Part shown: piece by piece, positions 13,097-19,076 of the stretch
Layout: each line of letters opens with the position of its first letter
Numbering within the stretch: the first letter of the stretch is position 1
IMG/VR virus record: IMGVR_UViG_3300025598_000183
Location: 1 to 23,748 of that record
DNA length: 23,748 bases
Direction: 5' to 3' (one strand)
DNA from: a virus
Position numbers and translations under genes: made by a program
The notes under the pieces: generated by a model
What the model was told of the DNA's origin: nothing
The model's database searches: none
Seen by the model: the letters and a program-made list of their open reading frames with translations, nothing else

Positions 13097-13138
13097 ATTT
13101 GTCGCAAGAATAGCATGTTTTGGTAAAAAGCAACAAAT
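13097..13138. promoter_or_regulatory. Operator candidate, copy 2, over the leftward promoter
   Basis: ATTTGTCGC (13097-13105) and GCAACAAAT (13130-13138) form an inverted repeat with one mismatch in nine. The left arm extends as ATTTGTCGCAAGAATAGC, matching 15 of 18 bases of the element at 8091-8108. On the minus strand a promoter reads TTGTTG, 18-base spacer, TATTCT, lying between and across the arms and giving the leftward regulator transcript. Occupancy by the YdaS-like protein would close it. Confidence 0.55.
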
Positions 13139-13169
13139 ATTTTAATTAGGGATTGTCCTAATATAAAAC

Positions 13170-13199
13170 TCGACATTTCTACGACTTTTAAGGTATAGT
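13170..13199 (+). promoter_or_regulatory. Rightward sigma70-like promoter of the recombination operon
   Basis: TCGACA (13170-13175), an 18-base spacer and TATAGT (13194-13199) match the sigma70 boxes at five of six bases each. The promoter lies 45 bases before the 26-residue micropeptide and heads the rightward run to 16691. It is 32 bases right of the operator arm, so control by the YdaS-like protein is possible but not shown. Confidence 0.6.
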
Positions 13200-13244
13200 T
13201 CTTTTACGCAGTAAATTTTTTAACGAGTGATGAAGGGAAAGCAA

Positions 13245-13325
13245 ATGAAAACAGCAATTATTGAAATAGTCGGTGTAATACTTTTAGGCATACTTCTTGG
13301 CTGCATGTTTGGGTGGGGGTTCTAA
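13245..13325 (+). CDS. 26-residue membrane micropeptide
   Basis: The frame ATG (13245) to TAA (13325) follows a GAAGGGA Shine-Dalgarno and encodes a short N-terminus (MKTAIIEIV) and one membrane helix rich in Leu, Ile and Gly. It ends CMFGWGF. It is the first frame after the rightward promoter, and its last bases carry the GGGGG that probably serves as the next gene's ribosome site. No family known. It may be a leader peptide or a small membrane effector; the single long hydrophobic stretch and good ribosome site argue for real translation. Confidence 0.55.
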   Translation: MKTAIIEIVGVILLGILLGCMFGWGF

Positions 13326-13327
13326 TC

Positions 13328-13621
13328 ATGGGAATGTCTAGACACGATGCGTATTACGAACCTGACGATTACGATGACCGCACCGACGAAATAGAAGAAC
13401 GCACCTGGGAGCTTCTAAAAGTTGGCGGTAAATTCGATTACAGAACTACCAGCGCTATTGCAGAAATGCTCTCAGAGCTTGGGGTTGACGATTCTAAAGC
13501 TATTCAGGATGTTATCGATTCAGGCGATTATGAGGCGCTTGGTAGAAAACTAATCTCTATGTCTTGCGATTACCACGAACGCTACGCTAGAGAAATTGCC
13601 GAGTTTGAAATTTACGATTAA
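13328..13621 (+). CDS. Acidic hypothetical protein, 97 residues
   Basis: I choose the ATG at 13328 (MGMSRHDAYYEPDDYDDRTD) because the GTG at 13313 falls inside the ribosome-site region and overlaps the micropeptide. The protein is strongly acidic in its first 25 residues and ends YARE-IAEFEIYD. The centre is helical (TTSAIAEMLSELGVDDSKAI). A DNA-mimic or regulator is conceivable because of the charge, but I recognise no family. Confidence 0.75.
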   Translation: MGMSRHDAYYEPDDYDDRTDEIEERTWELLKVGGKFDYRTTSAIAEMLSELGVDDSKAIQDVIDSGDYEALGRKLISMSCDYHERYAREIAEFEIYD

Positions 13622-13631
13622 GGAGTAAGTG

Positions 13632-13850
13632 ATGGCTAAGAAAAAGACCGAGTATTGCCCTAAAACGCAGGCCCTTTGGGAAATGTTTAACTGGCATGAC
13701 GAACATACCGCCATGCTGGTAATTCTTAGGGAATACCTAAGTAATCCGCATTACACCAAGTTTTACGCTGAAAGCATGATTAATAGAATGATTAGCGATC
13801 AGATTACAAACCAATACGACATGATGAATACAGCCAAAATTGAGATATAG
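13632..13850 (+). CDS. Hypothetical protein, 72 residues
   Basis: The start is the ATG in GTGATGGCTAAG, 10 bases past the previous stop, with AGGAG upstream. The protein is helical (KTQALWEMFNWHDEHTAMLV, then ILREYLSN) with a Met-rich end (AESMINRMISDQITNQYDMM). No family recognised. The spacing and same layout of ribosome site (GGAGNAAGTGATG) as the next gene suggest both belong to one early operon. Confidence 0.72.
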   Translation: MAKKKTEYCPKTQALWEMFNWHDEHTAMLVILREYLSNPHYTKFYAESMINRMISDQITNQYDMMNTAKIEI

Positions 13851-13859
13851 GAGAAAGTG

Positions 13860-14411
13860 ATGAGTAAATTTTTAGAACTACGCAAGATTAATGTCAATGA
13901 ACACACAGACCGCAAGGGTAAATTTACATATTTAAGTTGGGCATGGGCTGTAGACCAGCTTTTACAGCAAGACCCAGGTGCAACTTGGGAATATAAAGAC
14001 CCCATGTATTTTGCCGAGACCTTGATGGTATTTTGCTCGGTTAACGCTTTTGGCAAAACTATGACGGCCCAACTGCCTGTCTTAAACCATCAAAATAAAG
14101 CTATACCAAACCCCAACGCAATGGAGGTAAATACCGCCATGCAACGCTGCCTTGCCAAAGCCATCGCCTTACATGGCATTGGTTTGTATATCTACGCAGG
14201 CGAGGATATTCCTGAAGAGGACACACCTGACCTAACGGACCAGGCAGATACCTGGGTAAAAGCCATCAATACAGCTAAGGATATAGATGAACTCAAAGTC
14301 ATATACGGTAATGCCTATCACCAGCTCTCAAAAGATAAAACCGCAGTCGCTAAGATTTCCGCAGCCAAAGATGCCAAAAAGTCAGAATTGGCAACTCAAA
14401 GCGATGTTTGA
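13860..14411 (+). CDS. Sak3/DUF1071 single-strand annealing protein
   Basis: The 183-residue protein begins MSKFLELRKINVNEHTDRKG with KFTYLSWAWAVDQLL and continues MVFCSVNAFGKTMTAQLPVL, NPNAMEVNTAMQRCLAKAIA and LHGIGLYIYAGED. This is the DUF1071 (Sak3) family of phage annealases, a Rad52-related branch that anneals complementary ssDNA and works with a 5'-3' exonuclease. The conserved domain takes up ~150 residues and the Lys-rich tail is variable. A YqaJ exonuclease and an SSB-like protein follow in the same operon, giving a full recombination set. The start ATG follows GTG as GTGATG with GGAG upstream; the ATG at 13860 is preferred. Confidence 0.92.
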   Translation: MSKFLELRKINVNEHTDRKGKFTYLSWAWAVDQLLQQDPGATWEYKDPMYFAETLMVFCSVNAFGKTMTAQLPVLNHQNKAIPNPNAMEVNTAMQRCLAKAIALHGIGLYIYAGEDIPEEDTPDLTDQADTWVKAINTAKDIDELKVIYGNAYHQLSKDKTAVAKISAAKDAKKSELATQSDV

Positions 14412-14418
14412 TGAGATT

Positions 14419-14712
14419 CTAAGAAAGGCAAACGATGAACGCAAATGAACCAGTAGCATGGATGGAGTTGTATTTTGGAGAACCCAATAATCTTGCTTGG
14501 ATTAATGCTGAATTAAAAGATAGCGGTGATGTCTATAAAACTATCCCACTCTACACCCATCCAGCAAAGACACTAACAGATGAGGAAATATATGAAGTTT
14601 GGAAAAAAGCTATGCAAGAAGAAGCAAAAATTGAATATTCAATATATGCAACACAACTTGAACGGCAACCATTTTTATATTTTGCTAGAGCAATACTAAG
14701 AAAGGCAAGCGA
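14419..14712 (+). repeat. 17-base direct repeat bracketing the 93-residue gene
   Basis: CTAAGAAAGGCAAACGA (14419-14435) and CTAAGAAAGGCAAGCGA (14696-14712) differ at one base, 277 bases apart. Each ends at or near the ATG of the next gene, so each carries its ribosome site. Both copies are in a frame reading ILRKA(N/S)(D/E), suggesting duplication of the gene end and start rather than chance. Confidence 0.5.
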
Positions 14713-14716
14713 ATGA
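14435..14716 (+). CDS. Hypothetical phage protein, 93 residues
   Basis: The N-terminus NEPVAWMELYFGE leads to KTIPLYTHPAKTLTDEEIYE and ends with YFARAILRKASE. The combination 'EPVAWM...IPLYTHP...LTDEEI' recurs in phage proteins of unknown function and looks like a mosaic of a small beta unit and a helical tail. The gene is more AT-rich in appearance than its neighbours, and 17-base repeats flank it, so it may have been gained recently together with the HNH gene that overlaps its end (ATGA). Confidence 0.78.
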   Translation: MNANEPVAWMELYFGEPNNLAWINAELKDSGDVYKTIPLYTHPAKTLTDEEIYEVWKKAMQEEAKIEYSIYATQLERQPFLYFARAILRKASE

Positions 14717-15033
14717 ATCAAGAACTATTACACAAGCTATTTGATTACAAAGAAGGCAAATTGTATTGGAAAGAAAGCCCAAGCCGTAATGTAAAAGCTG
14801 GTGATATTGCTGGTCATTATGGTAATCGTAGGTATGCCCAAATCCGTATAAATGGCAAATATTACTTAAAACATAGACTTGTGTATTTATATCATCATGG
14901 ACATTTACCACCTGAACCATTAGTTATTGACCATATAAACCGAAATAGGTTTGATAACACCATTGAAAATCTTAGGGCAGTTACAAAATCAGAAAATCAG
15001 CGTAACAATAAATTTAAGGCACAAGACAAATGA
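14713..15033 (+). CDS. Free-standing HNH endonuclease
   Basis: 106 residues. An N-terminal beta unit (LFDYKEGKLYWKESPSRNVK; IRINGKYYLKHRLVYLYHHG) precedes the HNH core LVIDHINRNRFDNTIENLRA, VTKSENQRN. H74 is the catalytic base, and Asn at 85 and 98 fill the other conserved positions. This is the layout of the HNH_3 group of phage homing-type endonucleases without the AP2 or NUMOD DNA-binding tail. Such genes often move between phages and can favour their own inheritance. It sits between annealase and exonuclease, interrupting the recombination cassette, and overlaps its neighbours as ATGA on both sides. Confidence 0.9.
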   Translation: MNQELLHKLFDYKEGKLYWKESPSRNVKAGDIAGHYGNRRYAQIRINGKYYLKHRLVYLYHHGHLPPEPLVIDHINRNRFDNTIENLRAVTKSENQRNNKFKAQDK

Positions 15034-15173
15034 TCGAATCTTTAGTAAAGCCTAGCCCTTTAGATAACGATGTAGCCGTCATGAAAATACTACAGCTTAT
15101 GGGCCAAATTAGCCTGCGAGACCTAGAGTATGTTTTAAAAGTAGTGGCTGCCGTTTATAAAAAGGTTTCTTAA
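15030..15173 (+). CDS. Small hypothetical protein, 47 residues
   Basis: A short frame, MIESLVKPSPLDNDVAVMKI then LQLMGQISLRDLEYVLKVVA, linked to the HNH gene by ATGA and ending one base before the exonuclease start. It is helical; the end AAVYKKVS is basic. It fills the gap exactly, so I consider it coding. No family recognised. Confidence 0.7.
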   Translation: MIESLVKPSPLDNDVAVMKILQLMGQISLRDLEYVLKVVAAVYKKVS

Positions 15174-15174
15174 C

Positions 15175-15858
15175 ATGACAACATTTACAACAGATGACCG
15201 TATAGCAGCAGAGCCTATACCTTTTGCTGGCATAGTAGATTTGACCGTAAAACAAGGCACAGACGAATGGCATCAACTGCGCCTTGGCAAAGTAACCGCT
15301 TCTAGGGTTGCCGACATACTTGCAAAGACAAAGACTGGGCCTTCAGTTAGTCGAGTCAACTATCTGATTGAGCTTGCCTTGCAACGAGTTACTAAGGCCC
15401 TAGAGCCATCTTACACCAACGCATCAATGGAATGGGGAACATTAACTGAACCGCAAGCGAGGGTAGCTTATGAAGTTGCAACTGGTAATTTTGTCGATCA
15501 AATCCCTTTTATGGACCACCCTAAAATTAAGTGGTTCGGTTGCTCTCCTGATGGCCTGGTTGGGGACGATGGACTCATTGAGATTAAGTGTCCTAACTCT
15601 CCTACACATTGGTCCTATATAAAGGCAGACGAACCGCCCAATAAGTATGTAATACAAATGCAGGCGCAGATGGCGGTTACAGGACGTAAATGGTGCGACT
15701 TTGTATCGTTTGATCCTAGGATGCCTGAACGCAGCCAGCTGTATATAAAAAGAGTTCCTAGGGACGGTGAATTTATTCTTTTTATGGAGGCAGAAGTAGC
15801 TAGTTTTTTAAGAGAAGTTGAGGAGGAAGTAAATTTAATGGAGAGCAAAGATGCTTAA
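15175..15858 (+). CDS. YqaJ-type 5'-3' exonuclease (viral recombinase)
   Basis: The 227-residue protein has the YqaJ/lambda exonuclease fold: VKQGTDEWHQLRLGKVTASR (~26-44), then MEWGTLTEPQARVAYE with E86. The metal centre follows as GCSPDGLVG (D126) and GLIEIKCP (E136, K138), and VIQMQAQMAVTG carries the helix with the conserved Gln. It degrades 5' ends to leave ssDNA for the annealase, here the DUF1071 protein upstream. The first ~20 residues before DLTVKQGT are not conserved. The frame is intact and the identification is firm. Confidence 0.94.
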   Translation: MTTFTTDDRIAAEPIPFAGIVDLTVKQGTDEWHQLRLGKVTASRVADILAKTKTGPSVSRVNYLIELALQRVTKALEPSYTNASMEWGTLTEPQARVAYEVATGNFVDQIPFMDHPKIKWFGCSPDGLVGDDGLIEIKCPNSPTHWSYIKADEPPNKYVIQMQAQMAVTGRKWCDFVSFDPRMPERSQLYIKRVPRDGEFILFMEAEVASFLREVEEEVNLMESKDA

Positions 15859-16024
15859 GGAAATAAAAGTAATCTATTCATGCAATATTGCTGGATATAA
15901 CACCCATCTAATAGACAAAGCAGAGCTTATGAAATGGCTTGATGGCCAATTTAAAGCGTATGTTGGTGCGAAAGATATTGGAATCATGGGTAATTCACAA
16001 CTAGAAACTTCGGAAAAGGAATAA
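15851..16024 (+). CDS. Small hypothetical protein, 57 residues
   Basis: The frame starts MLKEIKVIYSCNIAGYNTHL eight bases inside the exonuclease gene and ends two bases before the SSB-like gene. The middle reads IDKAELMKWLDGQFKAYVGA. Mixed beta and helix; no family recognised. Exact filling of the space supports coding. Confidence 0.65.
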   Translation: MLKEIKVIYSCNIAGYNTHLIDKAELMKWLDGQFKAYVGAKDIGIMGNSQLETSEKE

Positions 16025-16026
16025 AT

Positions 16027-16281
16027 ATGTCAGTCAAATACTTTGTAAAAGCAGCCGTTTCGGAATACACCGATAAAGAAGGAAAATCAAAAAAGAAATA
16101 TCAATCTATTGGTGTCGTAATGGAAACCAAGCATGGCCTAATGCTTAAGATTGAAACCATTCCTGTATTTGCCATGAAAGAAGGATCAATTTTTGCTTAT
16201 TTAAATGAGCCTGAAGATAAGCTTCAGGGATATTCTGCGCCACAGAATTTAAGCCAACTGGAAGAAGACGTTCCGTTTTAA
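16027..16281 (+). CDS. SSB-like small protein with acidic tail
   Basis: 84 residues. The body has beta strands (VKYFVKAAVSEYTDKEGKSK; YQSIGVVMETKHGLMLKIET). The tail ends SQLEEDVPF, very like the acidic tip of bacterial SSB (DDDIPF), which recruits partner proteins. The size and tail are those of minimal phage ssDNA-binding proteins, and its place right after exonuclease and annealase supports the role of coating ssDNA. A definite OB fold cannot be shown by eye. Confidence 0.6.
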   Translation: MSVKYFVKAAVSEYTDKEGKSKKKYQSIGVVMETKHGLMLKIETIPVFAMKEGSIFAYLNEPEDKLQGYSAPQNLSQLEEDVPF

Positions 16282-16290
16282 GGAGTAATT

Positions 16291-16488
16291 ATGCTAAGAG
16301 TTGAAAAGTTTAAGGAGCGCTTTCCTGATGCTCCTGATAATGGAACGGCCCAAAAGTTATGGGAAACCGCTTGGAACGAGGCTATAAAGACAGCAATTAA
16401 GCACATTGACATTTATACGACCTTGGACCAAGCTACAGCTAGGGCCTATGCCATGAATATTATGGACGAACTGGAGGGACTTGCATGA
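16291..16488 (+). CDS. Small helical protein, 65 residues
   Basis: Begins MLRVEKFKERFPDAPDNGTA with GGAG upstream and continues AWNEAIKTAIKHIDIYTTLD. All-helical in appearance and amphipathic. The next start overlaps its stop (ATGA). No family recognised. Confidence 0.7.
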   Translation: MLRVEKFKERFPDAPDNGTAQKLWETAWNEAIKTAIKHIDIYTTLDQATARAYAMNIMDELEGLA

Positions 16489-16691
16489 ACGATCACATTT
16501 GGACCGCAGCAGGAACTGATATTGAAGAACGCTGGAAGGCTAAATATGGATGGGTTAGACCATCCGAACAGCCTGAATACCAAGCCAAGTTTAAGTATTA
16601 CCAAGAACTGCCCCTAAGGAAACTTGACGATGAAGCCAAGGTTCAATACGAGGCAGTTTTAAGAAAAGCTAAAGTAGCCAGGGTTCGTTAG
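16485..16691 (+). CDS. Small hypothetical protein, 68 residues
   Basis: Starts MNDHIWTAAGTDIEERWKAK, then YGWVRPSEQPEYQAKFKYYQ, a pattern I recall only as unnamed phage proteins. Highly charged, aromatic-rich and basic at the end (LRKAKVARVR). It is the last rightward gene; its stop overlaps the convergent gene's stop by four bases (TTAG), leaving no room for a terminator in between. Confidence 0.7.
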   Translation: MNDHIWTAAGTDIEERWKAKYGWVRPSEQPEYQAKFKYYQELPLRKLDDEAKVQYEAVLRKAKVARVR

Positions 16692-16903
16692 TATTTCCGC
16701 ATGTTTGGAAGAGGCGCTTCTGCTTGGCTTTTGCCTTCAGGATGCGCTTTTTCAATTGGTAAGCTCATGTGCTTGTCTAATTTGGCTTCCAAACGCTTTA
16801 ATTCGTGTTCTGTGGCCTTTTCATGCTCTCGCTCTACTATGTAGTGGCCCTTGGTCTTGCCGTCGCTTGCAGCGCCTGTAATCTTGAAACTATCTGCTTT
16901 CAT
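16688..16903 (-). CDS. Charged hypothetical protein, 71 residues
   Basis: Starts MKADSFKITGAASDGKTKGH and continues with a Glu/Lys/His-rich helix (REHEKATEHELKRLEAKLDK), ending PLPNMRKY. It is the last gene of the lysis operon, one base past the endolysin stop (TAAAATG junction). Helix-rich charged proteins in this slot have no established role. Confidence 0.7.
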   Translation of the reverse strand: MKADSFKITGAASDGKTKGHYIVEREHEKATEHELKRLEAKLDKHMSLPIEKAHPEGKSQAEAPLPNMRKY

Positions 16904-16904
16904 T

Positions 16905-17501
16905 TTATGCTCCTAAAATATCCATTGCTCGGTGAATTGCGGAAATACGCTGGTCCAGCCCTAGTGTGCCACCATTGATTCGTTTTGTCATAGTTAGCCA
17001 ATCTTCAACATCAGCGCAGGCATTTAGGCCCTTTTTATTCCAAAACCAGCCAGCCGACATAGCAGCGTTTTCAGGCTGTAAAAGTAATTCAGGGGTATCT
17101 GTCAACGGACGATTAATTGCATCACCGCATACAGTGTAATTAGAACGACCAGTAAGCTGAATAATGCTTCGTCCATGAAATCTCCATCCATCTCCGTCTT
17201 GTGAATTGCCTAAATCGGCTCTACCGCCATAAACCTTGTTTGCTATCTTTTCAGGGTTGTTTTCGTATTTTTCAGCAGTATCCGTATCAGGAAAACGGCT
17301 AGGCCATACTCGCATCAGCGCTGCAGCAGAATAATGAAGATTCTCTTCCAAATTCTTAAAATTATTAGATTCATGCTGGCATTGACCGATAAACGCAGCT
17401 TGGCGTTTCGGTGTATTAATCTCGTATTTATTAAAAGTCGCATTTAGTGGGTCTAGCCATTTAGAGTCAATCCCTAGCGATGTAAGTTGGTCAATGTTCA
17501 T
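16905..17501 (-). CDS. GH19 chitinase-like endolysin
   Basis: The 198-residue enzyme carries the GH19 landmarks QCQHESNNFKNLEENLHYSA, with likely catalytic E44 and second acid E53. YGGRADLGN, WRFHGRSIIQLTGRSNYT and a TKRINGGTLG motif follow. Phage GH19 proteins act as endolysins that cut peptidoglycan between N-acetylglucosamine and N-acetylmuramic acid. No signal peptide is visible, so release would need the holin. It overlaps the i-spanin gene by 11 bases, completing a holin, spanin, endolysin lysis cassette. Confidence 0.93.
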   Translation of the reverse strand: MNIDQLTSLGIDSKWLDPLNATFNKYEINTPKRQAAFIGQCQHESNNFKNLEENLHYSAAALMRVWPSRFPDTDTAEKYENNPEKIANKVYGGRADLGNSQDGDGWRFHGRSIIQLTGRSNYTVCGDAINRPLTDTPELLLQPENAAMSAGWFWNKKGLNACADVEDWLTMTKRINGGTLGLDQRISAIHRAMDILGA

Positions 17502-17919
17502 TTAATTTACTATTTTCTGTAATCCAGTCTTGCAATGATACTAGTTGGGCTGTTGTGCTGGCGCATTGCTCGGTAAGAGATACCACGTTAACGGTTTGGC
17601 CATTAACTGTGATGGTGGCTGAGGCATCGCTGGTGGACAGGCTACTGGAACTGGAGTAGTGCATCCTGCCATACATAGCATGAATAGAAGCGATCCTTGC
17701 TTCATAAGTCTGTTTAATTCCATCATTTATTAACTCCTGTTCCTTTTGTATTGCTTTTGTTTTATCTGCTTGCTCTTGCGCCACAATAGCTTGCTGATCC
17801 ACATAATGAGCAAAACGCAAATGCTCGACATAAAAACCACTAAATACAAGAGCAAAATATAGTGCAATTTTGTAGTAACCACTAAACCCACCTGTAAATA
17901 ATGAAATCAAAAAGTTCAT
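17491..17919 (-). CDS. Inner-membrane spanin (Rz-like)
   Basis: This 142-residue protein has an N-terminal membrane anchor (YYKIALYFALVFSGFYV, residues ~15-31). A long periplasmic coiled coil follows (DQQAIVAQEQADKTKAIQKE) with a Ser-rich linker after ~85. This is the classic i-spanin plan, which links the inner membrane to an outer-membrane lipoprotein and fuses the two membranes at the end of infection. The partner gene lies fully inside it in another frame. The start overlaps the upstream gene as ATGA. Recognition is by architecture and synteny rather than sequence identity. Confidence 0.85.
   Translation of the reverse strand: MNFLISLFTGGFSGYYKIALYFALVFSGFYVEHLRFAHYVDQQAIVAQEQADKTKAIQKEQELINDGIKQTYEARIASIHAMYGRMHYSSSSSLSTSDASATITVNGQTVNVVSLTEQCASTTAQLVSLQDWITENSKLNEH
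17541..17726 (-). CDS. Outer-membrane spanin lipoprotein (Rz1-like), embedded
   Basis: The 61-residue frame lies entirely inside the i-spanin gene. It has a strong AGGAG 7 bases before the ATG. The lipoprotein signal (MKQGSLLFMLCMAGC) has cysteine at residue 22 as the lipidation site; Met at -3 is slightly atypical for a lipobox. The mature part is proline-rich (11 of 40 residues, TTPVPVACPPAMPQPPSQ), the hallmark of Rz1-type o-spanins. The nested arrangement repeats lambda Rz/Rz1, so this frame is real and not a shadow. It implies a Gram-negative host. Confidence 0.85.
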   Translation of the reverse strand: MMELNRLMKQGSLLFMLCMAGCTTPVPVACPPAMPQPPSQLMAKPLTWYLLPSNAPAQQPN

Positions 17920-18146
17920 TGTGGCTCTGCACCGCTCATGTGTTTTGCTGCTACTGAAGCTGCGCCTGAGCCTGATACGATACCTAATGCGCCAGCTAAC
18001 TCAGTAAGGCTAATTTCATGCCCTGCATAAATAAGATAAATTGCTGCACCAGCAACTACTACAAAACCCAAAAACCAAGCCCACCTTGCAATATCATGGG
18101 TTTGATTATCTTTTCCAGTCAAAATATGAGTAAAAATTTCGTTCAT
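17916..18146 (-). CDS. Candidate holin or holin-like membrane protein, 76 residues
   Basis: I place the start at MNEIFTHILTGKDNQTHDIA (18144-18146), which overlaps the previous stop as ATGA; a longer frame would run 27 residues upstream through the neighbour. One strong membrane helix (WAWFLGFVVVAGAAIYLIYA) is followed by a Gly/Ala-rich amphipathic stretch (LAGALGIVSGSGAASVAAKH) that could be a second. Two-helix proteins of this size directly before spanins are often holins. The role cannot be separated from the two small membrane proteins upstream. Confidence 0.65.
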   Translation of the reverse strand: MNEIFTHILTGKDNQTHDIARWAWFLGFVVVAGAAIYLIYAGHEISLTELAGALGIVSGSGAASVAAKHMSGAEPQ

Positions 18147-18325
18147 TTTTGATTTCCAGCTAATAAAGCCACTATTACAGCAATTAACTGCATAGTCCAT
18201 TGACGAGTATCTCCTGTAGTAAGGCAAGGAATCCAGTCAAGAATACAAAGCGAACCTATTGTTGCCGATATTCCAACAATATAAACCAACAACCAAATAA
18301 GAACTAATCGGTAATTATTATTCAT
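18143..18325 (-). CDS. Small two-helix membrane protein, 60 residues
   Basis: The start MNNNYRLVLIWLLVYIVGIS overlaps the upstream stop (ATGA). It has two membrane helices (~6-26 and ~45-57) with IPCLTTGDTRQWTM between them and a short tail, LLAGNQK. A holin or antiholin is possible from size and place. Confidence 0.6.
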   Translation of the reverse strand: MNNNYRLVLIWLLVYIVGISATIGSLCILDWIPCLTTGDTRQWTMQLIAVIVALLAGNQK

Positions 18326-18528
18326 TTTTGCGTAAAGTAATGAGCAATAAAACCAACTAAAGAACTTATACCTGATACAACCATCATGCCGACCCAAAAG
18401 CCTCCACGACCTTTATTTGCCATAGCAAGTAGTTCTTTGATATCGTGGCGCATTTCAGCTACTTCTCGCTCCATAGCTTCTACCTTGGACCACATTACCC
18501 CTATTTTAACTGGATCGATTTCAGACAT
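18322..18528 (-). CDS. XhlA-like lysis accessory protein
   Basis: The 68-residue protein has an N-terminal coiled coil (WSKVEAMEREVAEMRHDIKE, LLAMANKGRG) followed by one membrane helix (FWVGMMVVSGISSLVGFIAH). This plan and wording match the XhlA/hemolysin-like accessory proteins of phage lysis cassettes. It begins 2 bases after the fibre gene and is followed by two other membrane proteins, so the three may act together as a pinholin-type or holin/antiholin set. Confidence 0.65.
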   Translation of the reverse strand: MSEIDPVKIGVMWSKVEAMEREVAEMRHDIKELLAMANKGRGGFWVGMMVVSGISSLVGFIAHYFTQK

Positions 18529-18530
18529 GA

Positions 18531-19076
18531 TTACGTTTTCTGTATAAAAGCCAATGAATAATATAGCGGAACGTTTGTGCCACTGTTAGTTACAACTCCT
18601 GAACTTGCAAAGCCACCTGTATTTCCTACACCATAAGTATTGCCTGCACCTACTATAAATGAATCTCTTAAATCAGGAGTGCCGTTTGATCCGTTACAAA
18701 TTACATAACCAGCAGGAATAGAACCAATAGAGCCAGACCACATAATAATTGCGCCAGTAGGAATAGCCGTAGTGGAGCTTGTAGAGGTTGGGATAGCATA
18801 AATATTGTCATAAGTCTGAATAACGGCATTTGTAGAATCTGCCAAAACAAACTTATATGAGTAACCTGTAGTTAGCCAAATCTCAAAAGGTGGTCTGCCG
18901 TCTGTTCCTAATACGATAGGATTTGTATTTGCAACAGCGCCTGTTGAGTCTGTATAGGTAGCCAAAGGAGTGCTAGAGCCTGCCTGGTAACTATATAAAT
19001 AACCGCCAGCTAATGGCAGGCCTGTAGTGGTAAAGAATTGAAATCCGTTACCTATTGGGGATAATAAAACTGACAT
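18531..19076 (-). CDS. Short tail fibre with collar-like C-terminus
   Basis: 181 residues. The N-terminus (SPIGNGFQFFTTTGLPLAGG, YLYSYQAGSSTPL) is a pattern seen at the virion-attachment end of podophage fibres and spikes, including the 'TPLATYTDS.G......NPIVLD..GR' motif. The C-terminal half begins IPTGAIIMWSGSIGSIPAGY with VICNGSNGTPDLRDSFIVGA, a tail-collar (DUF/pfam collar) motif, and ends YYSLAFIQKT. It is short for a fibre, so it may be an adaptor or a truncated receptor-binding protein. It is followed by the lysis genes and preceded by the ejection protein (TAATG overlap). Confidence 0.85.
   Translation of the reverse strand: MSVLLSPIGNGFQFFTTTGLPLAGGYLYSYQAGSSTPLATYTDSTGAVANTNPIVLGTDGRPPFEIWLTTGYSYKFVLADSTNAVIQTYDNIYAIPTSTSSTTAIPTGAIIMWSGSIGSIPAGYVICNGSNGTPDLRDSFIVGAGNTYGVGNTGGFASSGVVTNSGTNVPLYYSLAFIQKT

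Noticed and set aside
13799-14056. 85-codon minus-strand frame opposite the Sak3 gene
   Set aside because: Antisense shadow of a well-identified gene without ribosome site.
14411-14452. Short frame MFDEILRKANDERK overlapping the start of the 93-residue gene
   Set aside because: Only 14 codons; likely a duplicated remnant linked to the 17-base repeat rather than a separate gene.
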